Assembly (NCBI GenBank): GCA_003258725.1
Contig: QHMG01000005.1
Coordinates: 124,001 to 188,000, forward strand
Direction: 5' to 3'
Origin: Candidatus Melainabacteria bacterium
GTDB taxonomy: Bacteria; Cyanobacteriota; Vampirovibrionia; Gastranaerophilales; Gastranaerophilaceae
DNA length: 64,000 nucleotides
Shown: in pieces, positions 45,557 to 54,529 of the stretch
Layout of the letters: each line of letters starts with the position of its first letter
How positions within the stretch are numbered: position 1 is the first letter of the stretch
Notes under the pieces: model-generated
The model's input: the letters and a program-made list of their open reading frames with translations, nothing else
Told to the model about the DNA's origin: nothing
Databases searched by the model: none
Made by a program: the position numbers and the translations under genes

Positions 45557-47200
45557 ATGACAAGTATCAACAACTTTTTTAAGCCACAAATAGCTAATAC
45601 AAAAGCTGGCGAAACTCAATTAAGCGTATTTTACACAAATGATATGCACGGTGACATCAACCGTCTATCAAAATTGAAATCAGCAAAAGATTCTTTTGAA
45701 AAGTCTAACAAAGATAATTCAACATTAGCTTTAACTGCTGGGGATTGTTTCTATGGTAAAGATAAACAACGAATCGGACTTATTTCAAAAGTTATGAATA
45801 TGATGAAGTTTGATGCGCTAACTTTAGGCAATCACGAATTTACTCCAGGGTCTAAAGGCTTGGCTGAAAACTTGAAAAATATTGATGCAAAAGCTGTTTC
45901 TGCAAACTTAGAAATTGGTGAAGATTGTCCATTAAAGGATAGAATTGCAGATAAAAAATTAGTTAAATCTGCTGTATTTATGAAAGGTGGACATAAATTT
46001 GCAGTAATTGGTGCTTCTCCTTTTGATGCTGAAGTTGGCATTACAGAAGATGCAAAAGCTGGCGTTAGGGTTAAAGATATTGATAAAACAATCAAAGCTA
46101 TTAACGAAGAAGCTAAAAACTTGGAAAAACAAGGTATTAATAAAATTATCTTGTTGTCTCACTTAGGTTATGGCGAGCATGCTGACCTTAAAGTTGCAAG
46201 AGAAACAGAAGGTATCGACATTATTGTCGGTGGCCACTCTCACGCAACAATTGAAGGTGCTCAATCAGAAGATAAAGGTGGTACTCATAAATTAAATTTA
46301 GTTAAATCAAAAAGAGGCGAACCTGTTATTATTACTCAAGCAAGCAAATTAAATGAAAAAGTTGGCTTCTTAGACGTTGTTTTTGATAAGAATGGTGTTA
46401 TCAAAACTGACTCAATCAAAAATCAATTAGCAAATGTTGCAGATTTTGCAGAAGATAAAAAAGTAAATAACTTAATGGTTGAAACTTTAGGCGAAAAACA
46501 ACACTTAGCAAATGTTACAAATGGTTATGACCCAGAATGTGAATTTGAAGAAAGATACAGAGAAAACCCTGTTCACAATATGTTAGCTGATGCTGTATTA
46601 GAAAAAGGCAAAGCACAAGGCGTTCAAGGGGTATTATTTGCAACAAATACAGTTAAAGGTGGCGCTAATAACGAAATTTCTAATTACAATTTGAAATATG
46701 AAATGTTACCATACAACAGCTCTTATGTAGCAGCAGAAATGACTGAAAAAGATGTTGTGGATTTATTAAACGCTACATCAGCAAAAGTTTTTGGCGAAGT
46801 TGATCCACCTTTATTAAGAACTGCTGGCATGAAATACACAATCGACCAAGCTGGTAGCAAAACTCCTTTAACAAAATTAGAATTAACAGATGAAAAAGGC
46901 AATGTTACAGCTACAATTGATACAAAAAATCCAAGCACTGACAAAAAAGTAAAAGTTGCATTTGACTCATACTTATTCTGTGCAGATTATTCAAAACCAA
47001 TTTTAGACAAATACAAAGCAACTTCTGAAAAAGTTGGTGAACAACAAGAAATCTTCACTGATTACTTAACTAAAAGAGGTTCAGTTGATTTCTCAATGCC
47101 AAAAGATAACAGAATTACAATCAAATACAATGATTTAGCTACATATTGCCCACAATACTCAATGGACGATAAAGTTAAAACAATGCAAAAACAAGCATAA
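45557..47200 (+). CDS. UshA-type 5'-nucleotidase paralogue 1
   Basis: A metallophosphoesterase plus 5'-nucleotidase C-terminal domain. Metal-site motifs are FYTNDMHGD (near 25-33), LTAGDCF, LGNHEF, LSHLGYGE and GGHSHATIEG; the C-terminal domain starts near residue 330. Unlike UshA it has no signal peptide, so it is either cytoplasmic or exported another way. Its paralogue is at 48099, and both begin with a short FKPQ-containing leader. No clear ribosome binding site is seen (an AGGA lies about 15 bases upstream). A strong terminator follows. Confidence 0.88.
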   Translation: MTSINNFFKPQIANTKAGETQLSVFYTNDMHGDINRLSKLKSAKDSFEKSNKDNSTLALTAGDCFYGKDKQRIGLISKVMNMMKFDALTLGNHEFTPGSKGLAENLKNIDAKAVSANLEIGEDCPLKDRIADKKLVKSAVFMKGGHKFAVIGASPFDAEVGITEDAKAGVRVKDIDKTIKAINEEAKNLEKQGINKIILLSHLGYGEHADLKVARETEGIDIIVGGHSHATIEGAQSEDKGGTHKLNLVKSKRGEPVIITQASKLNEKVGFLDVVFDKNGVIKTDSIKNQLANVADFAEDKKVNNLMVETLGEKQHLANVTNGYDPECEFEERYRENPVHNMLADAVLEKGKAQGVQGVLFATNTVKGGANNEISNYNLKYEMLPYNSSYVAAEMTEKDVVDLLNATSAKVFGEVDPPLLRTAGMKYTIDQAGSKTPLTKLELTDEKGNVTATIDTKNPSTDKKVKVAFDSYLFCADYSKPILDKYKATSEKVGEQQEIFTDYLTKRGSVDFSMPKDNRITIKYNDLATYCPQYSMDDKVKTMQKQA

Positions 47201-47210
47201 TTAGTTTAGA

Positions 47211-47246
47211 AAAAAGGCGGCGACGCAACTGCGTCGCCGCCTTTTT
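47211..47246 (+). terminator. Terminator of nucleotidase 1
   Basis: A long GC-rich stem (AAAAAGGCGGCGACGC with complement), a small loop and T5. Confidence 0.9.
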
Positions 47247-47308
47247 ATTTTGTAATTGACTGAAAAAAAAATAAATGCTAAAATACCGATAAATTAAAGA
47301 GGTGCGAT

Positions 47309-47995
47309 ATGAAATTAAACACAATTTATAGTAAAATGAAAGCATTTACACTAGCAGAGGTTTTGTTGGTTGTAGCGATTATCGGTATAACGGCTGCTAT
47401 TGCCTTGCCAAACTTGTCACAAAATGTAGATGAAGACAAATATATAATGTTGACAAAAACAACTTATAATGAACTTGATTCGGGTTTTGCTAGAATGTTG
47501 GCAAACAAATCTTTAGAGGAAATATACACTGATGCAGGTGCAACAACAAGCGCCGCTAAAGCAAAAGCTATTGTTGACGAGTTATCAAAATACGTAAAAA
47601 TGGGTACAAATTGTGGAAATGAGATTACTAAATGCCATAACTCATCTAAAAAATATGTTGAATATGATGGTAGTTCAATTGAGGATAAAACATTCGGAAA
47701 ATCATTCTCTGATGCTGCTGCCGCATTTACATTACCTTCTGGAGCGGTGGCTATTATATATACAGGTGATGTATTTAATGTTTACTTTGATGTAGATGGT
47801 GTAAAAGGTCCATCTAAAAAAGGTGTAGATATATTTGATGTCAAAATAGTTGATGACGGGTTAGATGTGGTAACCATTAATGGAGAAAATCTGAGTCCTG
47901 ATTATTCGGCTTTAAGTTGGGTATTATCTATCGGCAATATGGATTACTTGCACTGTAACGATTTGAATTGGTCAACAAAACATCAATGTGATTAA
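47309..47995 (+). CDS. Type IV pilin-like protein, 228 aa
   Basis: MKAFTLAEVLLVVAIIGITAAIALPNL is a prepilin leader with the same Ala at -1 as the gene at 39868. The first Met gives a 10-residue longer leader; GAGGTG supports it. The mature part is rich in Asp and Lys with four Cys, probably one or two disulfides. It lies between the two nucleotidase genes but behind its own terminator. Confidence 0.85.
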   Translation: MKLNTIYSKMKAFTLAEVLLVVAIIGITAAIALPNLSQNVDEDKYIMLTKTTYNELDSGFARMLANKSLEEIYTDAGATTSAAKAKAIVDELSKYVKMGTNCGNEITKCHNSSKKYVEYDGSSIEDKTFGKSFSDAAAAFTLPSGAVAIIYTGDVFNVYFDVDGVKGPSKKGVDIFDVKIVDDGLDVVTINGENLSPDYSALSWVLSIGNMDYLHCNDLNWSTKHQCD

Positions 47996-48098
47996 ATGAC
48001 GTTATATTTTGTGTTTACAAATGTTTAAATAAGCGCAATATTTTCTCTTTTTATGTTTTAAACATAGTATAAAGGTGTGTGTATAAGGTATTATTGTA

Positions 48099-49739
48099 AT
48101 GAAATCAATTAATCCGAATGCTCCTTTGAATGTGTTTAAACCGCAAGGTGTAAAAAATCCTAAAGAAGCTGAATTAGGTATCTTTTACACAAACGATATG
48201 CACGGTGATGTAAATCATTTAGCTAAATTTAAAACAGCGCATGACACATTCAAACTAGAGAACAAAACAACTCCGAGCATGACTTTAGCTGCGGGGGATT
48301 GTTTGTTTGGTGCAGATAAGCAACGTAATTCGTTAATGGTTAAGTTGTTTAATATGATGCATTTGGACGCATTGTCTCTGGGTAATCACGAATTTGCTGG
48401 CGGTTCAAAACCTCTTGCTGACTCTTTAAAGAATGCTGATTTCAAAACTGTAAATTGTAATTTGAAAATTGATGACGATAGCCCTTTAAAGGAAAGACTT
48501 AAGGACAAAAAAATTGTTAGATCTGCCGTATTTATGAAGGGTGGACACAAATTTGCTGTAATTGGTACTGCTCCTGTAAATTCTTACATTGGTAAAACAG
48601 AAAATAATGTTAAACCATTGAATCTTGATGATACAATCAAAGAAATTAATAAAGAAACAAAAGAGCTTGAAAAACAAGGTATAAACAAGATTATTTTATG
48701 CTCTCATTTGGGTTACGGAGAACAAGGTGACTTAAAAGTTGCACGTGAAACAGAAGGTGTTGATATTATTGTAGGTGGTCATACTCACACCACAATAGAA
48801 GGTGTAAACACAAAAGATAAAGGTGGAACTCATAAACTTAACTTGTTGATGTCAAAACGAAATGAACCTGTAATTATTACTCAAGCGGCAGGTCTAAACA
48901 AATATGCAGGTTATTTGAATGTAGTTTTTGACGAAAAAGGCGTATTAAAAGCTGACAAAATTAAAAATAATTTGTACGATTTGAATATATTTGAAGATTC
49001 AAAAATTGCGCAAAATTTAATGGATAAAGAATTAGGCAAAAAAGTTGTTTTAGCAAAAACTGCAACTGACTACACACCTGCTAATACTTACGAAGAACGT
49101 TTTAAAGAAAATCCATTATCAAATTTATTTGCCGATGCTGTTAAAGAACAAACAGGAGCTGATGTAGTTTTATTCAATGCTGCAACAGTTAGAGGCGGTG
49201 TAAAAGGTGCAATTACAAATTATGATGTGAAGTTCTCAATGCTACCTTTTAATACTAACATGCAAGAAGTTAAAATGAACGAAAAAGATTTAGTAGATGT
49301 TCTGAATGCAATGTCCGGTACGATTTTGACTACAAACAAAGACCCTCAAGTGCTAAGAACAGCCGGCATGAAATATACTGTTCATAACGACGTAGAGTTT
49401 GCAAAATCAGGCAATAAAAACGCTTTAATTGATATGCAAATTGGTGATAAAAAAGTTGATGTAGAAAATCCAAGGCGAGACAAAAAATTTAAAGTCATTG
49501 TATCGGGTTATTTATTTAATCATGATTTAACAAAAAATATTTTAAGCAAATACAAAAAAAATGCTAAATCTGTAGGTCATGAACAAGATTTGTTTACTAA
49601 TTATTTGAAATCACACAAAAATATTGATTTAAAACAACCAACAGAAAAACGTGCAAACTTCACTCATGAATATACCTCTCGTGATGAATTAAACGCAGCA
49701 AGAAAAGAAGTTTTAGGTGATGAAGCAGAATCTATTTAA
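48099..49739 (+). CDS. UshA-type 5'-nucleotidase paralogue 2
   Basis: Same two-domain plan as the gene at 45557: FYTNDMHGD, LAAGDCLF, LGNHEF, CSHLGYGEQGD and GGHTHTTIEG are all there, so catalysis is likely kept. The two are strikingly alike over the N-terminal domain and diverge more in the C-terminal domain, which points to an old tandem duplication with the pilin between. No signal peptide. AAGG lies about 9 bases upstream of the ATG. Confidence 0.88.
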   Translation: MKSINPNAPLNVFKPQGVKNPKEAELGIFYTNDMHGDVNHLAKFKTAHDTFKLENKTTPSMTLAAGDCLFGADKQRNSLMVKLFNMMHLDALSLGNHEFAGGSKPLADSLKNADFKTVNCNLKIDDDSPLKERLKDKKIVRSAVFMKGGHKFAVIGTAPVNSYIGKTENNVKPLNLDDTIKEINKETKELEKQGINKIILCSHLGYGEQGDLKVARETEGVDIIVGGHTHTTIEGVNTKDKGGTHKLNLLMSKRNEPVIITQAAGLNKYAGYLNVVFDEKGVLKADKIKNNLYDLNIFEDSKIAQNLMDKELGKKVVLAKTATDYTPANTYEERFKENPLSNLFADAVKEQTGADVVLFNAATVRGGVKGAITNYDVKFSMLPFNTNMQEVKMNEKDLVDVLNAMSGTILTTNKDPQVLRTAGMKYTVHNDVEFAKSGNKNALIDMQIGDKKVDVENPRRDKKFKVIVSGYLFNHDLTKNILSKYKKNAKSVGHEQDLFTNYLKSHKNIDLKQPTEKRANFTHEYTSRDELNAARKEVLGDEAESI

Positions 49740-49859
49740 TGTTTATTTTTCCATGTTAATAAATGTAACAAAAATGAACATGTCTGAAATTCGCCTCTTT
49801 AAAAAAACTTTATTATAAATGTAGAGGTCAATGTAATTCCAACGGAGAGTGATAGAACT

Positions 49860-50084
49860 ATGCAAAATCCAAATACACATTTCGGTGAATTAATTAAAGC
49901 TAATAAAGATGATTTTTTCTATCTAAATAAAAAAGATAGAAGAATGAGATTTAACAATGCAAAAGACCCAATTTACTTTGCATTTGATTTCATTGAAAAT
50001 CGTCCATTGGGTGATTTAGCAAAAGATTTTGTTAAAGACTCTTTGTTTGAAATTACCAACTTCGTTTCAAAAGTTGTAAGATAA
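49860..50084 (+). CDS. Orphan small protein, 74 aa
   Basis: Not recognised. It is basic, with Phe, Asn and Lys in excess (GELIKANKDDFFYLNKKDRRMRF, IYFAFDFIENRPLGD). No signal peptide or membrane segment. CGGAGAG lies upstream of the ATG and a strong terminator follows the stop, so it looks like a real expressed gene. Confidence 0.7.
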   Translation: MQNPNTHFGELIKANKDDFFYLNKKDRRMRFNNAKDPIYFAFDFIENRPLGDLAKDFVKDSLFEITNFVSKVVR

Positions 50085-50115
50085 GATACAGTAAGACTTA
50101 GAAAAAGATTTACCC

Positions 50116-50151
50116 AAAAAAGGTGCGACCGTTTACGGTCGCACCTTTTTT
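50116..50151 (+). terminator. Terminator of the 49860-50084 gene
   Basis: A 16-bp stem (AAAAAAGGTGCGACCG) with a TTTA loop and a T run. Confidence 0.9.
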
Positions 50152-50353
50152 GATAAAATTCAGAGTAATAGAATTTAAACAATAGTCTGAATCTACCGTC
50201 AATACTAAAAGGGCAATTTTTACCCTCAAAAATACTTTATATACATGTAAGCAAAACACAACGAGGTATTAATAGACAAAAAGATTTTAATTTAATTCCA
50301 AAAGGATAGAAGGTAAAAGGAAAAGTGTAGTATTTTTATTAATTAACAGACGC
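50152..50353 (+). other. Intergenic stretch, possible small transcription unit
   Basis: No convincing gene. AACGAGGT (50259-50266) resembles a ribosome binding site but only ATT or ATA codons follow. The hairpin at 50354 ends any plus-strand transcript from this region, while the next gene is on the minus strand, so a small RNA or very small protein may be encoded. Confidence 0.4.
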
Positions 50354-50381
50354 GGTGGAACAAAAGTTTCACCTTTTTTTT
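50354..50381 (+). terminator. Orphan plus-strand terminator
   Basis: GGTGGAAC-AAAA-GTTTCACC followed by eight T. The T run lies only on the plus-strand side, yet no plus-strand gene is directly upstream. Confidence 0.75.
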
Positions 50382-50402
50382 ACTTCATTATACCTTTTTA
50401 AA

Positions 50403-50930
50403 TTATTTCTTTTGTGTTTTTGCAATTGCCTCTTGGTGGTCTTTTACCGCTTGCTCAAGATTTAATAACGAGCGGAAGTGTAAGTATCTATCTAATTCAA
50501 AAAAGAAATGTTCTTCATCGCCAAGCATAGTTGATGGAATATGAATTTTGTTGCCGATAGAAGTATCATAAATATAGACCATAGGTAGTTCAGTAACATT
50601 GTTTTGTACAAGTGTATAATTTCTTGGATCGTTACCTTCTAATGCAACAAAATTATATTTATCTTTATATTTTTTAGAGGCTTTGTTGAAAATAGGTAAA
50701 AATCTTACGCACAAACCACATCTTTGAGTATGAATCAAAAGGAGAGTTGGTTTTGCTGGATCGAATTTTTTACTATTGTCATCAAATTGGATTGAAATAT
50801 TTGTTTCGTTAATATAATGGTTTCTAACTCTGTGTTCATAAACAGCTTCTGAAACTAATACGCCTACCATAATTAATATGATTATGCCTAAAATTATTGA
50901 ATTTATTATTAATAAAGTTTTCTTTTCCAT
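50403..50930 (-). CDS. Membrane-anchored thioredoxin-like protein
   Basis: One N-terminal helix (LLIINSIILGIIILIMVGVLV) anchors a thioredoxin fold with active site CGLC (HTQRCGLCVRFLP) and the cis-Pro loop TELPMVYIY. Length is 175 residues. It is probably periplasmic-facing or, as in some relatives, cytosolic-facing; the orientation is not decided. AGGGG lies about 10 bases upstream. Likely a thiol-disulfide reductant or oxidant. Confidence 0.82.
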   Translation of the reverse strand: MEKKTLLIINSIILGIIILIMVGVLVSEAVYEHRVRNHYINETNISIQFDDNSKKFDPAKPTLLLIHTQRCGLCVRFLPIFNKASKKYKDKYNFVALEGNDPRNYTLVQNNVTELPMVYIYDTSIGNKIHIPSTMLGDEEHFFFELDRYLHFRSLLNLEQAVKDHQEAIAKTQKK

Positions 50931-50996
50931 AAAAAATACCCCTTTGCGAAGATGTTATCACAAAGAAGTATTTTTTTAAAGTTGTATTAACTTTGA

Positions 50997-52232
50997 TTAA
51001 AGAATTGCGCCCTTTGGTACTACAGTAACGCCATTTGGTGATACATAGAAACCTTTTTGTTCATCAATTTCTCTGTCAAAGCCGATTTTTGTATATGGTG
51101 GAACTTGAACATTTTTATCAATAATTGCACGACGGATTTCACAATGTCTACCAATATTAACATTTTCCATCAAGATACTTTCTGTTACTGAAGAATAAGA
51201 GTTAATTCTTACCTTTGGCGCAAGTACACATCTTGATAAGCCACCGCCTGAAATGATACAGCCTTCTGAAACCATTGAATTTGTTGCTTTACCAACTCTG
51301 TCACCTTCTTGCCAAATGAATTTAGCAGGTGGATAGTTATAGTTGAAGGTTCTTAATGGCCATTCTTTAGCATATAAGTTCAATTCAGGGCATGAATCTA
51401 ACAAGTCCATGTTAGCTTGCCAATATGCATCAACGTTTCCTACATCTTTCCAATAGCCACGTTCTGCATCTGACATTCCAGGGAATGAATTTTCTTTAAA
51501 ATTATAAACATAAACTGGTTGACCTTCGTTTAACATCATTGGAATTACGTTTTTACCGAAGTCATGACTTGAGTCTTCAATTTTGTTATCTCTATATAAT
51601 GCATCTAATAAAATATCTTTACCAAAAATGTAGTTACCCATTGAAGCTAAGCACATGTTAGGATTTCCAGGAATTGATTTTGGTTTTGTTTTTGGTTTTT
51701 CAACGAAATTTGTTAATTTCCAATTGTCATCAACTTCCATGATACCAAACTCTGATGCTTCTTCAATCGGAATTGGAATAGCTGCAATTGTTAAGGCAGC
51801 GTTTCTTTGTTTGTGGAAGTCTAACATTTGTGAAACGTCCATTTTATAAATGTGGTCGCCACCAAATACGCAAACATAAGTAGGGTCTGCGTCAACGATG
51901 TGTAATACGTTTTGGAATACAGCATCAGCTGTTCCTCTATACCAATCACTACCTGTTCTCATTTGAGCAGGAACTAAATCAACATATTGATCCAAGAATG
52001 GTGACAAGGCGTAACCTCGTGAAATATGTTGGTTTAGTGAGTCTGATTTGTATTGTGTTAAAACCTTAATTTTGTAAAAACCTGAGTTAATAAAATTGTT
52101 CAATACGAAGTCGATAATTCTGTAACGACCTCCAAATGGAACGGCTGGTTTCGCACGGTCTTTTGTTAACGGATAAAGTCTTTTACCTTCACCGCCTGCT
52201 AAAATCATAACTAATGCGTCATCAATTGACAT
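50997..52232 (-). CDS. glgC: Glucose-1-phosphate adenylyltransferase
   Basis: Makes ADP-glucose for glycogen. LAGGEGKRLYPLTKDRAKPAVPFGG is the nucleotidyltransferase loop; DWYRGTADAVFQN and VFGGDHIYKMD follow, and a left-handed beta-helix C-terminus closes the 411 residues. The ATG with GAGGT 6 bases upstream is chosen; the frame extends four codons further. Closest in type to cyanobacterial and plant enzymes by motif wording. Single-gene unit. Confidence 0.96.
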   Translation of the reverse strand: MSIDDALVMILAGGEGKRLYPLTKDRAKPAVPFGGRYRIIDFVLNNFINSGFYKIKVLTQYKSDSLNQHISRGYALSPFLDQYVDLVPAQMRTGSDWYRGTADAVFQNVLHIVDADPTYVCVFGGDHIYKMDVSQMLDFHKQRNAALTIAAIPIPIEEASEFGIMEVDDNWKLTNFVEKPKTKPKSIPGNPNMCLASMGNYIFGKDILLDALYRDNKIEDSSHDFGKNVIPMMLNEGQPVYVYNFKENSFPGMSDAERGYWKDVGNVDAYWQANMDLLDSCPELNLYAKEWPLRTFNYNYPPAKFIWQEGDRVGKATNSMVSEGCIISGGGLSRCVLAPKVRINSYSSVTESILMENVNIGRHCEIRRAIIDKNVQVPPYTKIGFDREIDEQKGFYVSPNGVTVVPKGAIL

Positions 52233-52346
52233 TTTGTACCTCACTACTTACTTATACAATACATTTACAATTATAATACGAACAATTTAATCACAATCAT
52301 ACAAACTACCGAGAAAATATTAATTGCTAGTATGTAACAAAATATT

Positions 52347-52457
52347 TACATGAATTACCCAATTTGGCTAAGTCTATTTGACTTAGAATATTGTTCATGT
52401 TATTAATTGTGTGGGGTAAATGTATATTTTTTTAAGTCTTGCAAATTTGTGAGACTT
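52347..52457 (+). promoter_or_regulatory. Attenuator-like leader upstream of the cupin gene
   Basis: A closing stem of 11 bp (TACAT-bulge-TTACCC at 52347-52360 with GGGTAA-ATGTA at 52414-52424) encloses the perfect hairpin CTAAGTC-TATTT-GACTTAG (52368-52386). A terminator AAGTCTTGCAA/TTGTGAGACTT plus T5 follows at 52434-52457. GACTTA (52380) can also pair with TAAGTC (52433), which would break the terminator. This is the layout of a riboswitch or attenuator; the class is not recognised. Confidence 0.5.
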
Positions 52458-52570
52458 TTTATTTTGCTTTTTTAGAATTTAATCTTACCCGAATGAATGT
52501 TTTATTGGCTGATGTTTTTGTTTTATCTTAGCGTTTAAATGTGTCTGTATTCAAAGATAAGGAGATAGAA

Positions 52571-52876
52571 ATGTTTTACAATCCATTTTCAGTAGAAAAA
52601 AATATTCATTTAGACGGCAAAAAGTTTAATAAAAGAATTATGATGGAAAACGGGGAGAGTAGTTTAACTCTGGTTGCCATTGAAAAAGAAGGGCTTATAG
52701 ACACGCATACATCAAAAGAAGATGCCGCAGTATACGTTTTAGATGGTGAAATTGAATTACATTTTGATGCGCAAAAATTTACAGTCAAAAAAGGCGAAAT
52801 GCTTATCTTCAAAAAAGATACTCAACATAAAGTTTTGGGGATTAAAAATAGTAAATTCATTTTAATTAAAATATAA
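52571..52876 (+). CDS. Small cupin-domain protein
   Basis: A 101-residue single cupin. The two half-motifs are seen around THTSKEDAAVYVLDGEIEL and FTVKKGEMLIFKKDTQHKV, but the metal His set is reduced (one His in motif 1, His near the end of motif 2). The start with AAGGAG is 9 bases upstream of ATG; a longer frame begins ten codons before. Small cupins of this type bind metabolites or act as isomerases; no function can be set. Terminator follows. Confidence 0.82.
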   Translation: MFYNPFSVEKNIHLDGKKFNKRIMMENGESSLTLVAIEKEGLIDTHTSKEDAAVYVLDGEIELHFDAQKFTVKKGEMLIFKKDTQHKVLGIKNSKFILIKI

Positions 52877-52889
52877 TTTGTAGATTTTT

Positions 52890-52915
52890 GAGGCGCAGCC
52901 AAACGGCTGCGCCTC
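52890..52915. terminator. Bidirectional terminator between the cupin and DUF2971 genes
   Basis: An 11-bp perfect stem (GAGGCGCAGCC) with an AAAC loop and T6, between converging genes. Confidence 0.9.
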
Positions 52916-52919
52916 TTTT

Positions 52920-53774
52920 TTAATATGTTAATGGAATTTTTGAATCAATTATCTTATTTTTAATTTTTATATTAGGTAAATATTGACTTAAAAATAGTGT
53001 TAATTGGTTCTTGTTGACTCTTGTAGTCGGACCTAAAACGATTTCTGAAACAACATCATCTGAAAAATTGTATTCAAAGTAAGAAATAATTTCAGAGTTT
53101 TTTGTTCTAAATTTTAGGTCTAAATGTTGCTCTATTTCAACATTTTCTTTATATAAGTTTTTTAATAAGTAGCGGTAGCAAGGAAAATAGCAAATTCTAT
53201 ATTCTTTTTCTTCAGAGAAGGTGCTATTCTTTGTAAATGCTGATAAAATTTTTATAAATTGGCAAATGTACTCAACGATTGGTTTTCGTTCAATATATTT
53301 GTCAGTTAAATATGGAATGGTTTCTAACATTTTCTTCAAAATTGAATAAATTGTTTTTGTTTTATAACAAACTTCATCAATAATGATGTTAGATGCAGGG
53401 TCACCGTTTCCTAATAAATCTTTGTGTGGAATTTTAGATAGGTCTAAGCCGATTGCAACGCCTTTTCCGTTGTCTCCGTAGGCTCTCCATTGGCTCAATA
53501 AGTCTTTGTTCTTAGAAAGGCTTATAATGTAAGGATAATCAACATTATTTTTGCAAGATTTTTCAATTTCGTTTAAAATGCTTTTTTTAGAATTATCTTG
53601 ATAATTAACATCTTCTATTACTTGCTTTAAAATGTCTAAAATATAAACACACTCTAATTTATCATTCATTGTGCGTGAATGAGACAACCAAAGAGTCTTG
53701 TTTTCAATAATTTGCATGAAGGTATCAACTGAACAATAGTGATATCCCAGTTTTTTTGATGCAGATTTAACCAT
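52920..53774 (-). CDS. DUF2971-family protein
   Basis: A 284-residue protein with the family hallmarks LGYHYCSVDTF near the start, LWLSHSRTMNDKLE, SLSKNKDLLSQWRAYGDNGKGVAIG, FSEEKEYRI and IVLGPTTRV. DUF2971 has no settled activity, but it is often an accessory gene and has been linked to defence neighbourhoods; nothing nearby supports that here. I choose the ATG that follows TACAAT by 6 bases; there is no ribosome binding site. An in-frame TTG five codons upstream also exists. Confidence 0.85.
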   Translation of the reverse strand: MVKSASKKLGYHYCSVDTFMQIIENKTLWLSHSRTMNDKLECVYILDILKQVIEDVNYQDNSKKSILNEIEKSCKNNVDYPYIISLSKNKDLLSQWRAYGDNGKGVAIGLDLSKIPHKDLLGNGDPASNIIIDEVCYKTKTIYSILKKMLETIPYLTDKYIERKPIVEYICQFIKILSAFTKNSTFSEEKEYRICYFPCYRYLLKNLYKENVEIEQHLDLKFRTKNSEIISYFEYNFSDDVVSEIVLGPTTRVNKNQLTLFLSQYLPNIKIKNKIIDSKIPLTY

Positions 53775-53786
53775 ACTTATATTGTA
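53775..53786 (-). promoter_or_regulatory. Predicted leaderless promoter of the DUF2971 gene
   Basis: TACAAT, six bases (ATAAGT), ATG on the minus strand. A weak -35 candidate TTTAAA lies 17 bases upstream. Confidence 0.5.
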
Positions 53787-53839
53787 CAATATTTTTATTA
53801 AGATTTAAACCCTTTTTAGATGAAATTTTATATAAATAA

Positions 53840-53866
53840 GGCGGTTTTTGCTATGCAAAAACCGCC
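53840..53866 (-). terminator. Hairpin after the 44-aa membrane protein
   Basis: A 12-bp perfect stem (GGCGGTTTTTGC) with a TAT loop. No long T-run follows, so termination is less certain. Confidence 0.6.
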
Positions 53867-53888
53867 ACCGTTTGATTTAAGAATGAAA

Positions 53889-54023
53889 CTAGATTCCCAT
53901 GAATTTAGCGATAAAAAACATCGCAACTCCAATTAAGATAAGAAATATCATAGAGCTGATAACGCCTGTTCCGTGTGATTCATTGTAGTGGTGTTGAGTG
54001 TTGTTATTGTTTTGTTCTGTCAT
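53889..54023 (-). CDS. Small single-span membrane protein, 44 aa
   Basis: MTEQNNNNTQHHYNESHG, a short polar His/Asn-rich segment, is followed by one hydrophobic helix (VISSMIFLILIGVAMFFIAKFM). The ATG at 54023 has AAGGAG 8 bases upstream. The frame is open 20 codons further but lacks a site. The function is unknown. The His/Asn segment could bind metal; a heavy-metal-type permease lies nearby on the other strand. Confidence 0.75.
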   Translation of the reverse strand: MTEQNNNNTQHHYNESHGTGVISSMIFLILIGVAMFFIAKFMGI

Positions 54024-54106
54024 TTTTATTCTCCTTAAATTTTGTAATACTAAAAATAGGCAAAGAAAAATCTTTGTCATCAAATTGTGTTATTTTAGTT
54101 TACGAT

Positions 54107-54466
54107 TTAAGGGGCATGCGGTGAATATTCGCTTAAAAATAAGCGTTTTATTGTTATTTCTTCACCAAAGTTAAAACCTAATATTTTATTTTGAGGTTCA
54201 TTTATATAAAAAATATTGCTTGCTGTGAAAAAGTTTGAGTTGCCTAAATCAACCTTTTTCCGTTGTGATAATTGAGATAATTCACTATTTGAATTTGCAA
54301 CAATAAATGTGTGCGATTCTTTTTCTATATCAAAAATTGTTTGAGCATGTGTTATTTCTGTATTTGTATTAGAAATAACTTTGTCTGAAAAATCGCTTGC
54401 AAAAACGGTTTGCGAGAAACAAACGAGTGATAATACTATAAATGATACGTATCTTGCAAACTTCAT
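54107..54466 (-). CDS. Exported orphan protein, 119 aa
   Basis: A Sec signal (FIVLSLVCFSQTVFA, cleavage near FASDF) precedes a 95-residue domain with no recognised family (KVDLGNSNFFTASNIFYINEP). The start is leaderless-looking: TTGCAA, 17 bases, TATAAT, six bases, ATG. It is divergent from the permease at 54530; the palindromic TTGCAA at 54496-54501 lies between them. Confidence 0.75.
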   Translation of the reverse strand: MKFARYVSFIVLSLVCFSQTVFASDFSDKVISNTNTEITHAQTIFDIEKESHTFIVANSNSELSQLSQRKKVDLGNSNFFTASNIFYINEPQNKILGFNFGEEITIKRLFLSEYSPHAP

Positions 54467-54501
54467 AGCTTAATTATAATTGTTAAAATTTTATATTGCA
54501 A
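54467..54501. promoter_or_regulatory. Divergent promoter region, leaderless type
   Basis: For the minus gene, TTGCAA (54496-54501), N17, TATAAT (54473-54478), N6, ATG: the best promoter of the leaderless set. On the other strand TATAAT (54515-54520) lies 9 bases before the permease ATG, so that message would also have almost no leader. Confidence 0.6.
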
Positions 54502-54529
54502 TAGCTTTTAGTGATATAATTTTTATGAA

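Noticed and set aside
52920..53774. A defence island around the DUF2971 gene
   Set aside because: DUF2971 occurs in such islands, but its neighbours here are a cupin, small membrane and exported proteins and a metal permease, with no nuclease, methylase or transposase.
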